Source: Euperipatoides rowelli (taxonomy: Eukaryota; Onychophora; Udeonychophora; Euonychophora; Peripatopsidae). Taken from it: DNA of 13,103 bases. The position numbers were made by a program, and so were the translations under genes. Below are positions 1 through 7,983 of the stretch, in pieces. Where the stretch lies: NCBI GenBank assembly GCA_003024985.2, contig PXIH01S0008724.1; one strand, written 5' to 3'. The notes beneath the pieces are model-generated. The model did no database searches and was not told the DNA's origin. It saw only the letters and a program-made list of their open reading frames with translations. How positions within the stretch are numbered: the first letter of the stretch is position 1; the number at the start of each line of letters is the position of its first letter.

Positions 1-104
1 AAGTTTTAAAAATCAAATTGACGATTCTCGGAAAAAAATAACGAGCGACCGATTTCATTACCGCAGCTACCGGTCGCTCGTGAGCTATGGGTTGGCGACC
101 ACTG
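1..104. mobile_element. hAT transposon terminal fragment (off left edge)
   Basis: The sequence ending at 104 reads, on the minus strand, CAGTGGTCGCCAACC, which has the CAG start and 'CAGNGGTC..CAACC' look of many animal hAT terminal inverted repeats. The 8 bases after it (105-112, CTGTAGAA) fit an hAT 8-bp target duplication with a central TA. A subterminal perfect 10-bp inverted repeat (42-51 and 71-80) supports a transposon end. The other terminus and matching duplication lie outside the window, so the size and whether it is autonomous are unknown. No transposase coding is visible. Confidence 0.6.
42..80. repeat. Subterminal hairpin of the left hAT end
   Basis: CGAGCGACCG at 42-51 is the exact reverse complement of CGGTCGCTCG at 71-80, with a 19-nt loop. 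It is much more GC-rich than the surrounding DNA. Subterminal palindromes are common in hAT elements, where they may serve as transposase binding sites; that role is inferred. Confidence 0.7.
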
Positions 105-821
105 CTGTAGAAGGTAAACTTGCCCAGTTGTTTTCCCTCGGGTTTGTAAGATTGTTACTGTTAAGAGGTTTTCTTCAGTTGAACTAATGACTATTGTGAT
201 CCTTTGTTCATTTCAAAATGATAGTAGTGGCGGAGCTTGGTTTGGTTGCGCCCTCCTACAGCTTAAAATATTGTGCCCCTTTACATCTACCCCCCCCCTC
301 CATTTAGCTCTCAGGTTATCATGCTACATCATTATTAACTTTTAATGTACACGATTAAATACATAAATAATTTCTTAATTTTTTCTAGTATAAAAAAAAG
401 AATACTTAACTGTATGTTAAGAAAACAGTCATACCTTGCAAAACATCTAAATCTTTTTTAAAAAGTGTTCTTAAAATTTGATTTATTCAATTAATTCAAT
501 TCTTTATTGTATAAAGCATAAGCTCTTTTACATTAAAAAAAATCAATATTATAGAAAATATCAAACAAAAGGTCATTTTTATAATAGTCTACATACTAAA
601 TTATAATATTCATCATATAACCAACGTAATTCTAAAACAAAATTTAGAATATGGTACATATACAGTATTTACTTTGATGAAGCAAATGAATTTATAATAA
701 GGTTGAAATCTGTTTCCCTAGATGTCTCATTTTCTATACCTACCAGTGATTCTATCCTGTGACATTTTACTTCTAAGATAAGTCTTAATTAGTTTAATAA
801 GTCTTAATAAGTTTTGAAAAC
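105..821. other. AT-rich non-coding stretch with a possible GC-richer transposon edge
   Basis: No open frame of note. Bases 228-298 (GGCGGAGC..., GCGCCCTCC, TTGTGCCCC and a C9 run at 290-298) stand out from the AT-rich background and resemble a decayed DNA-transposon edge. From 330 to 820 the DNA is poly-A/T-rich with small direct repeats such as the AAGTCTTAAT words near 779-815. Confidence 0.5.
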
Positions 822-895
822 GATCTCTCAGCTATTACAGTGGTTAAGGGCGTTGTGGTAAATAAAATGTAAGCTGTACAAACCTCAGGGGGGGG
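822..895 (+). repeat. Possible decayed tRNA-derived SINE head
   Basis: AGTGGTTAAGGGCGTTG at 839-855 closely resembles the A-box/D-arm region of tRNA-Ser/Leu-type sequences and of SINE heads derived from them. About 25 bases downstream, GTACAAACCTC at 876-886 could be a mutated B box. No acceptor stem can be folded and there is no clear SINE tail, so it is at most an old fragment. Chance similarity is possible. Confidence 0.3.
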
Positions 896-1566
896 GGGTT
901 TGGAGTTAGCTGACTTAGTTTTAGAAAGTTCCATCCTTAACAATCCAATCACAATAGAGCAGTGAGCAGTGCAAAGGGGCGTGGCAACATTTCTTGAAAC
1001 TTTTTTTTTTTTTTGTTAACGGATTTCTTGAAAAGAAAGTATATTTTGTTAGGTATTTGGATGAAAAATAAATCTTATTAAAAAAACATTCAGCTTGTAA
1101 AAAGGGGAATATTTTTAATAAAAATAAAAATTTTGATGCTTTGTATTTTATTACGGTAAATTATTTCACTTTAATTTTTAATCATACCTCATTTCAATGT
1201 TTTAAATTGTAAATTGTATTTTATTATAGATTTCTAGGCTTAGTTGATTTCAGTATCAAATGTATGAAATATTTCGATCTGTATTTTAAAAAGAAATGAA
1301 ATTGCATAGTCCTATTTGCAAGTACTGTACATCAACATTTCTATAAGCTGTAAACGTTAAATATTTACAGCAATCAATATTTATATCGTGCTACACCAAT
1401 AAGAAAAATTCCTTCATGTTATTATTATTATTGTTATTTTCACCTATTTCCCCCCAAAAAATAAAAAAACTTTTTGTTTTTATTAATTATATTAAAAACA
1501 AATTTTCTGTGTGTATCTGTTATTCCGAACTCTTTAAATTGCATTTTCTCCCCAATGGTTTATCCA
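896..1566. other. AT-rich non-coding stretch
   Basis: Dominated by poly-A and poly-T runs. The only distinct words are a 7-bp tandem GAGCAGT pair near 957-970 and AAAGGGGCGTGG just after it, partly complementary to 272-286. No gene, RNA or clear repeat boundary is seen. Confidence 0.5.
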
Positions 1567-1602
1567 ATTAAATTGAAATTTGAAATTGGTGTTCCTGTAG
1601 AG

Positions 1603-1944
1603 CAGTGTTTCCCATATAGAGTTCTGTGGAACCCTGGGGTTCCAGGAGGTGAAAATTAGGGTTCCACGAGAAAGTTACATCTTAATAACATTTGAATATT
1701 AAAAAAAAAAAGGGGGGGGGGGGATTAAAGATAGTACTTAAAATTGGTGGATTGTAAGTGCAGCAATGCATACCCATCTGAAAAAGGTAAAAAAGTGCAG
1801 TGAAGATATTCTGGGGTGCAGTGCATTTGAACTTCAACAAGTGCTAGTGCCGCCAGATAGTGGCCGAAACTTACGGTTGGGATTCCACAAAGTTTTTAAT
1901 GAATTTGAAAGGGTTGTGTGGCTAAATTTAATTTGGTAACACTG
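1603..1944. mobile_element. Complete hAT-type MITE, 342 bp
   Basis: The element begins CAGTGTTTCCCA (1603) and ends TTTGGTAACACTG (1944), whose reverse complement is CAGTGTTACCAAA: short imperfect terminal inverted repeats with the hAT 'CAGTG' start. The perfect 8-bp direct duplication CTGTAGAG flanks it at 1595-1602 and 1945-1952, the hAT length. GGAACCC-TG-GGGTTCC at 1628-1643 is a perfect 7-bp hairpin, a feature of a widespread 'GTTCCGCGGAACCC'-like hAT family. It contains no transposase and must depend on one supplied in trans. An A11G12 tract sits at 1701-1723. Confidence 0.88.
1701..1723 (+). repeat. A11G12 homopolymer block inside the hAT MITE
   Basis: Eleven A (1701-1711) run directly into twelve G (1712-1723). 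The G tract could form a quadruplex and its length is probably unstable in copying and in sequencing. Confidence 0.9.
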
Positions 1945-2247
1945 CTGTAGAGGTCTAGAATATTGTATATAAAAGGTCAAGGAACTTCTAGGTTGTCACA
2001 TGGGGGTGCTAGGGGGGACCCCAATAATCTAAATTTTTTAAAATGATCTGATTAAGTTCTAATTTGAAATTGGTGTTACACTAGAGGTCTAGAATATGTA
2101 TATAAAAGGTCATGGTCCTTGCGGTTACATGGGGGTGCTAGGGGGCCCCAAAAATTTAAATTTTTTAAAATGCTCCGATTAAGTTCAAATTTGAAATTTG
2201 TGTCACCCTAGAGATCTAGAATCACATTTGGGGTGCTAGGGGGGCAC

Positions 2248-2952
2248 AATTGAATTCCATAATTTTAGACAATGAAAATAGACTTGGCCAATTTTTTGGA
2301 GGGATGGGGCCGGGGAGCAAATAACATGGGAGTGTTTACAATAGTTTCAAACATGGCACAAAATTCTGGATCCCCCCAAAAAAAATTACTGTCGATTTCG
2401 ACGGGTTTCTACTATATAAAATTTTAGCTGGAATATTTTTTCAGGCTTTTAATTAGTAGACAAATAGAAAGTAATAAATCACATGAATAATATAAATAGA
2501 ACTTATTTATCAATATTTGTCTAAATAATTAAATGTCGGTATTCCAATAATACATGTGTCTCTTGTCGGTAGTCCAATTTTTTTTTGTCAATTTGCCTTG
2601 GGAGGCATTAAAAAAAAAAACTTTTAAATCTTCAAATAAATGTTAAAAATAATTGTATAAAATACAATTATGAGCCGATTAGCTTTATCTTTGTTCCGTT
2701 TTAAACCTAAATAACATAGGTCCCAGTTTCATTCAATTTGTTTTTTATATAAATTAATATATAAAAATTTGCTTTACCGGTGCTGGCATCTCTATATCTT
2801 TGTTATCTACTATGTGCTGACAAATACTGTTAAATATTTCGATATTTTGTGTTTACATATTGCATGTCAGTGTTTTTTTAAATTATTTAATATTTTAAGT
2901 AATGCAAATATATTTATTAGTATTTTAATAAATTAATTTCATATTAAGGGTC
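2248..2952. other. AT-rich non-coding stretch with a small direct repeat
   Basis: No coding signal. TGTCGGTATTCCAAT at 2534-2548 recurs at 2564-2578 with one mismatch, 30 bp apart. A CTGGATCCCCCC motif near 2367-2378 and the short hairpin GTCGATTTCGAC at 2391-2402 may be remnants of a DNA-transposon end. The remainder is poly-A/T-rich. Confidence 0.5.
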
Positions 2953-2955
2953 TAA

Positions 2956-3176
2956 GGCTGGCGACACAATCAGCAATGCGTCACGTCGCATTGTCGCTAA
3001 CAATTTTACAACACATAGATTTCAATTCCGATGTGCTACACTGGAAATTGTGGTGGTTTTGCTCATCTTGTAATCCTTCACACTGCAATGCTCAGTCTGT
3101 GAAACACCAAACCATATCGGTGTCTTTTTACAGCAAAATGCTGCAACGTGACAAACTGCTGTATGTGTCACCGGCC
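2956..3176. mobile_element. PIF/Harbinger-like MITE, 221 bp
   Basis: The ends are imperfect inverted repeats: GGCTGGCGACACA at 2956 and, read from the other strand at 3176, GGCCGGTGACACA. The ungapped match runs about 35 positions with roughly 27 identical, several differences being C/T. Both ends are flanked by TAA (2953-2955 and 3177-3179), the 3-bp TWA duplication and GG start typical of PIF/Harbinger. It is less AT-rich than its surroundings. Open frames of 65 and 67 codons on opposite strands overlap inside it and contain no recognisable domain, so they are by-products. Confidence 0.8.
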
Positions 3177-3179
3177 TAA

Positions 3180-3433
3180 AATATCTGGTTGGAAATACAA
3201 AAGTGGAAATCAAAATCAAAAATTAGCAGAAATTAAAACGCCCGAAAAACCTTAAGCCTAAAGTACCCAGAAAGTTAGTGCCTTCCCTGTGCATGACCCA
3301 AAGAAAAATTATTGGGTAATTATGTTTAGTTTTTTTAATATTAAGCTTTAAAACAACAAATTTTTGATTTTAATTAATTTTAAGAATAACATTGCTTGCG
3401 AATGTATAATTTTAAATTACTACTGATGATACA
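3180..3433. other. AT-rich non-coding stretch
   Basis: Nothing beyond AT-rich sequence is recognisable between the Harbinger-like MITE and the following GC-rich foldback. Confidence 0.5.
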
Positions 3434-3660
3434 ATGAAGGTTTAAATTTGTCAAATAGGCCCCCCACAGAGTCAGTCCCTCCCCCCCCCCCCCACTTAAG
3501 TGGGCTGCATGGGGCTGTAGTCAGGAGGCCCAGGGCCAGGAGGGTCTGCACATGAACAAAATTCCATAAGAAACTGTTATTGCTAGGATCAATATGGGGG
3601 GGGGGGGGTTGCTTAGGCCTGGACAAGGGGCCCCATTGGCTTGTAAAGGTAATGAACCTG
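3434..3660. mobile_element. Candidate foldback/MITE with facing C13 and G13 tracts
   Basis: A GC-rich island in AT-rich DNA. C13 at 3481-3493 faces G13 at 3596-3608. Outside them, GGCCCC at 3458 faces GGGCCCC at 3629-3635 at nearly the same distance (17-18 nt) from the homopolymers, and the flanking T/A-rich words also look loosely complementary. Inside, CCCACTTAAGTGGG at 3491-3504 is a perfect 14-bp palindrome. Outer boundaries and target duplication are not clear. The 83-codon minus-strand open frame across it is low-complexity and unlikely to be a gene. Confidence 0.5.
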
Positions 3661-3668
3661 CAGTCCAT

Positions 3669-3740
3669 CAAAAAAAAAAGACTTCATTTAATCCGACAAG
3701 AAGTCAACAAAAGTCCATGCAACCAAAAAAAAAGGTGTAT
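3669..3740 (+). repeat. Dispersed A-rich repeat, copy A
   Basis: The order A-run, TTTAATC, GACAA, TCAACAAAAGTCCATGCAAC, second A-run, GGT matches 12648-12734 (A-run, TTAAATC, GTCAA, AAACAAAATGTCCATACAAC, A-run, GGTT). Both copies have the same orientation and are about 9 kb apart, so they belong to one interspersed family, possibly part of the hAT-like element ending at 12836. Confidence 0.6.
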
Positions 3741-3812
3741 CAAATCTGACAAATAAGGATACCCGTAACAAAAAGGGTTAAGTATAAGAGGCCACTTCTG
3801 GATTACCAGTCC

Positions 3813-3880
3813 CAGGGCCCTGATTTAGATGTGAGGGCCCTGCACATAGTACCTCAGAAGGTCGAATATTCCCATCCCTG
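3813..3880. mobile_element. hAT-like terminal fragments
   Basis: CAGGGCCCTGATTTAG at 3813 resembles the 'CAGGGCCGGATTTAG' start of many hAT elements. CCCATCCCTG ending at 3880 resembles, on the other strand, the common CAGGGATGGG hAT start. The two do not pair with each other and neither has a matching 8-bp duplication, so I read them as pieces of separate or rearranged insertions. Confidence 0.4.
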
Positions 3881-4987
3881 GTTTAGGCACTATAAATTCT
3901 GCATCAGTGTCTTTTTTTCCCCCATGACTTATGTTATAATTTTTCTTCTTCTTCTGAACAGCAGAATAATGAATAAAGTAATTGCTTCATTTACAATGTT
4001 TTTCTCATCTGCTACTGTTGATTGCTCTGAAATATGGATGTTAATAATTTCAGGTTATGGGAGCTCTTTATTTACTTCATGTTTTGTCACGAGAACTCGA
4101 GATCCCCTTTGAGTTTTTTAAACACACTCAGCTTTAATATTATTAAACATCCTGCTATGAAGATTTTGATGTACTTTGTAACCTTACTTATTGTATTGAG
4201 GCTTTCCCTCCCCCTCAAACATACGTTGTAACCTATATGTGATTTTAATTAAATAACAATCAATATCTATTGATAAATCTGTCCAAAATTAGTTAAAAAA
4301 AAACGACGTGTAACATAAAATGCTTTTCTGACATTAACATTTTAATAATGTAGCACATTTTCTTTTCTGGTTTCATTGATAATAAAGATAAAAAAAAAAA
4401 AACTCAAGTTAAAAATAAAACAAATTTGTTTTTGATGGATATTTAAAAATTGATTGAAAAGAAGGGGGAGAAAAAGAAAAAAAAAACACTCTCGGAAGAA
4501 AGAAAAGAGAAACTCAGATGTTAAATTTGGAATAGAATGGCTCAGACCAGTGAGTTCTGAATCTAAGCATTTTTAATACTGACAGCTTTCATTATATTTG
4601 TTGACAGTGTTCTTTTTTTTTTAGTTAGAAGAAAATAGTTTTTTTTTATTTTTTTCACTTAGCAAATGCTTTATTATAAAATACATCAAATTTCCTCAGC
4701 TTGATGTGATTGAATGGCATAATTAAACTATTTTGAAATTGTGTTGTAAATTAGTTGTATTTGACGGGAATAAGAGGAATAGACAAAACCAACGTTATTA
4801 ACAGTGGGCTCTTTTTTTAAAGAAATCATTTCATTTCTCCTTTGGAAACACTTTTTCCAAAATTTTGAAGTATGGATATCAGGGTTTGAAACTAGTAGTG
4901 GCAATTGGACAAATGCTAAGCCAAATGTATTAAACCCCATCAGTTGAAATTAACTAATGGCATCATTTTATCATCAGTTAAAAAAAA
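3881..4987. other. Non-coding stretch with short ORFs, none supported
   Basis: Two overlapping plus-strand open frames (3831-4112, 93 codons; 4034-4231, 65 codons) lie in different frames. The first begins inside a transposon-end fragment and neither shows a full domain. A minus-strand 70-codon frame (4728-4940) is also unrecognisable. A purine-rich tract (about 4440-4515) and several poly-A/T runs fill the rest. No gene is called. Confidence 0.45.
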
Positions 4988-5269
4988 GGCCGGCCATTAT
5001 TCCTAAAAATTTTTGTCAATGCTTGGATATTGGAAAGTATCCCACAAGCTGAATAGAATTTTCACGAACCCCAAAGGGATTCCCGATAATATACATCACA
5101 ACATTTTTTACTATCTTGTACCCCCCCCTCCTGTTGATTCATCACAAGACTAGACAATCTCATAAGAGATAAGGTATTGAACTTTTGGCGATCCAATTGC
5201 GATGATTGGATCATGCAATCTAATCGCAATGATTGGATCTTGTCATCATTCACAAATGTTGAGCCGGCC
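4988..5269. mobile_element. Possible Harbinger-like MITE, about 282 bp
   Basis: GGCCGGCC at 4988-4995 and, on the other strand from 5269, GGCCGGCTC form short inverted ends. The right end is followed by TAA (5270-5272), the same ending CCGGCC-TAA as the 221-bp element at 3176. The left flank is AAA rather than TAA, and the inverted match beyond 7 bp is weak. Its composition is less AT-rich than its neighbours and it holds the 27-bp tandem repeat at 5191-5244 and a C8 tract (5121-5128). Confidence 0.35.
5190..5244 (+). repeat. 27-bp tandem pair with hairpin
   Basis: Unit 1 (5191-5217) and unit 2 (5218-5244) share CAAT/TAAT, GC(G/A)ATGATTGGATC and following bases. In unit 1, GATCCAAT at 5190-5197 and ATTGGATC at 5205-5212 are a perfect 8-bp hairpin with a 7-nt loop. 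The second unit has lost part of this symmetry. Confidence 0.75.
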
Positions 5270-5493
5270 TAAATGATTTAGGGTTTTCTATTTCATATAA
5301 GTTACAGACTGTTTCACTTTTTGAAATCAAATAATAAATTTTCAAAATACATGTACTTTTATATAATTTATTGTGTCTGTGGAAGTCGAGGACTTGGTCA
5401 TGATGTGTAATGTTAAATGTGAACTTACTTAATATTTTACATGACAATTCAAAATATGGAATTATACCATTTTACATTTACTGTGTAATTGTT

Positions 5494-5640
5494 ATTTAAT
5501 TATATAATTTACATTGCAATATAAAATATGTAAATTATACATTATTTATTATAACGACGTAATTTCCATTTAATTATATATTTTATATTACAATGAAGAA
5601 TTACACATTTTACATTACATTATCCTGTTGTGTCATAGGA
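5494..5640. repeat. AT-rich diverged direct repeat, 74-bp period, with hairpin
   Basis: ATTTAATTATATA occurs at 5494 and 5568, followed in both by TTTACATT/TTATATT(A)CAAT-like and TTACA-rich words. TATAATTTACAT at 5503-5514 and ATGTAAATTATA at 5528-5539 are perfect 12-bp inverted repeats with a 13-nt loop. The base composition makes chance similarity easier than elsewhere. Confidence 0.5.
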
Positions 5641-6347
5641 GTGTTTCATTTTGTTGTCATCTTAGTTGAGTCTATTTGCCTAATATTGTACATTTAGGAG
5701 TTTCTCGAAGATAATGTACATTGATAGTTTTGTGATGAAAAAGAAGTTAAGTCACATTTAAACTCCCTTCAAATTTTGTATAACTTAGACATGACTTTTA
5801 TTTCCTTTACTTAGTAATACAAGAATTCCGAATCACCAACAAACTTTTACAAATTTAAATAAATAAATTTGAAATACAAAAATCAATTTGGAAACCAGTA
5901 AAGTTAGCATTCTTGCAAATCTCTGTAAATAGAAGTGATTAAGTCAGAGGTGTTTTTTTTAGAACGGTTTCTCTAAATGGAAAGTACAACCCACTCTAAT
6001 GATTTACATTGATAAATGTGTAATCTTTAACATGCCTTACATTGTTGCATTATTAATTCCGATACACATCAGCAACATATTTCAATAAGTAGAAAAAAAT
6101 ATTTCATACTGCTTTGAAAGTTATAATAATTTACAATTAGATCTAAATGTGGAAACATTACACGTTTTAAGTTTTAAGTTATTTCTGCAGAGAATTCAAT
6201 GTGTATCGGGTAAACATAATCAAGCTTAATTCTTCGATAGACAATGTGAAAAATTATTTATTGTTAAAATATGTGTAAAGCCTACACTAAGTACAACTTA
6301 TAATTGTGAAAAAAGCACAAGTCATAATAGCTTCTATGTTATAAGTT
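5641..6347. other. AT-rich non-coding stretch
   Basis: Short words such as TTACATTG recur but there is no defined repeat, RNA gene or open frame worth calling. Confidence 0.5.
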
Positions 6348-6622
6348 GCTCATAAAGAAACAACTACGCGAGGAGTATGATCATTTCCGCAATTCCTTTG
6401 TGTTGAAAAATATGCTAATGGATTGACTTGGTTCATCTTTTCTCATTCATCTTAGCACTGAATTGATTTTCCATGAATGGAAAATGCTCATGAGCAAACA
6501 ACTAATTGAGGAACGTGATCATTTTTGCATCTCCCATATTGATAAATCTGCTAAAGAAATGACTTTACGAAGCTTTTCTCATTCATCTTAGCACTGAATT
6601 GGTTTTCCATGAGCAGGAAAAA
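6348..6622 (+). repeat. Two-copy tandem duplication, 136-138-bp period
   Basis: Copy 1 (6348-6485) and copy 2 (6486-about 6622) share GCTCAT, AAACAACTA, GAGGA, GTGATCATTT/ATGATCATTT, GCTAA and, best conserved, TCTCATTCATCTTAGCACTG at 6441 and 6577, followed by AATTG(A/G)TTTTCCATGA. The first halves have diverged more than the second halves, so the duplication is old or the 3' half has been homogenised. Confidence 0.85.
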
Positions 6623-7440
6623 TATTTTATAATGATAAGCATAGCATATGCATTGTGTGCTTCACTTTAGATTAATATCTCAAACTTATTTGAAAAGTAT
6701 AACTGTGTAAATATGTGCAGTCAACTATGAATGGGTTAATGGACATTTTCAAGACTATTTTATTTACTCATCTTATTGAATTATGAATTAATGAAGCAAA
6801 TGAAATTGGGATAATGACAAATCGTTAGGCCTGGATTGAAGTATTGTATGTGGAAAATTATAAATTGTCCTGACAATAAATCATACCGCTATATTGCTTT
6901 CACTCTTTGTACAAACCCCATAAGGACTGGCAGGGGAAATAAATTTAAATTGCAAAATACAGGCATCAAAGTGGTTTTCACATCCAGGAGAAGCATAACT
7001 GAATGATTGTTGATGTTTTCTACCTTCTCTTAGCTTGTTTTTAAAAGCTCTGAAATATATTATTTTGTATTGGAATTATAAAAGGGAAGAACATTGAGCT
7101 GTCCTCTTGTTTTGAATGTTCATTTAGTGATACGTGCAAGTTGTTCACAAGTATGCAGCACTCCTACTTGTCCTATATTTTCTAGAGATTTTTTTGCCTA
7201 TCCACATGTAAATAAGGATGTTATTTTTAGCATATTTATATTGTACAATAAATAGTAGAGTCGTCAGAGCTGAGCAACATACAATAGTATTTTCAATACA
7301 GAGTTTTTCCCTCGTTTTACAGCAAATCTGGGTGAGCTGCAGGTGTGGATACAGAAGCGGTGGCAGCAATAGATTCTAACATGATTGATATGATTTAGGA
7401 CAAAATTATTTCAGATGGGATATCTTATTCTGCTATGTGT
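6623..7440. other. AT-rich non-coding stretch
   Basis: No repeat boundary or RNA gene is seen. The 74-codon minus-strand open frame at 7145-7369 has no recognisable motif and is probably chance. Confidence 0.5.
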
Positions 7441-7983
7441 ACGGATCCCAGACGTCTCATATAATCCGCGACTGTACCATATTTTAGTGATGTGTCCCCT
7501 TATACCGACAAATGTTGTTGTAATGCTAAAATATCCCGTATTTTGATATTGGTTATCCCTTATTTTGAGAATTTATACAAGAATGTTTAAATATAATACA
7601 TTATTTTTGAACTTTAACTTCCTACACTGTTTGAGGGTTTATTCTTTTTAAAAATACAAATTAAAGCCGTAAAAAATTGTAAAAGTAGCTTACAACACAT
7701 TTTTTCAAATCGTGCATAAACGTTAATTCCCCATTGCAGGAACCCCCCCCCCCTTCCCCGATAAACTCTTCTTATGGTGGCTAGAATAGGAACTTCCAAA
7801 CTCATATTGGAAAGTGTTTACTGTGCATGTCCTACGATACTTTGTATATAATTAATAATAAATAAAAGAAATTGAACATTGACATGGCTAACAGCTACTG
7901 GTAACTAAACTTTTTTTTTTAATCTCCCCCCATCCCCAAACTAGGTTGTCCCTAATTTATTTATTTAAAATCTGGGATCCTAT
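7441..7983. mobile_element. Probable inserted DNA element, about 543 bp, superfamily unclear
   Basis: GGATCCCAGA (7443-7452) and TCTGGGATCC (7971-7980) are perfect 10-bp inverted repeats. Just outside them, CTATGTG occurs on both sides (7433-7439 and 7984-7990), extending to 7 of 8 matching bases as CTATGTGT/CTATGTGA, which fits a 7-8-bp target duplication. TA on both sides (7440-7441, 7981-7982) would instead fit Tc1/mariner. The interior holds C11 (7743-7753) and several related TGTCCCTTAT / ATCCCGTATTTT words (7493, 7527, 7552, 7947). No transposase is visible. Confidence 0.45.

Larger units (their letters stand above)
1567..2247 (+). repeat. Three-copy tandem repeat, 127-134-bp unit, copy 1 interrupted by a MITE
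   Basis: Three direct copies start at about 1567, 2051 and 2178. Each carries, in order, an ATTAA..TTTGAAATT block, GGTGTT/TGTCAC, CTAGAG followed by (G/A)TCTAGAA, then GGGGTGCTAGGGGG. Copies 1 and 2 also share GTATATAAAAGGTCA and the join into the next copy, AAATTTTTTAAAATG. Copy 2 is 127 bp. Copy 1 is about 134 bp once the 342-bp insertion and its duplicated 8 bp are removed. Copy 3 lacks about 30 bp in the middle and fades out near 2247. No coding role is evident. Confidence 0.85.

Noticed and set aside
1474-1659. 61-codon plus-strand ORF
   Set aside because: It runs from the flank through the tandem-repeat copy and across the MITE boundary, so it is an accident of insertion.
2976-3219. 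Overlapping 67- and 65-codon ORFs on opposite strands
   Set aside because: The plus-strand frame lies in the inverted-repeat MITE and the minus-strand frame overlaps it and its right flank. No recognisable domain.
3420-3671. 83-codon minus-strand ORF with proline and glycine runs
   Set aside because: The runs are translations of the G13 and C13 homopolymers in a repeat.
4728-5447. Three minus-strand ORFs of 63-70 codons
   Set aside because: No domain, no overlap logic, and two span repeat or homopolymer sequence; expected by chance.
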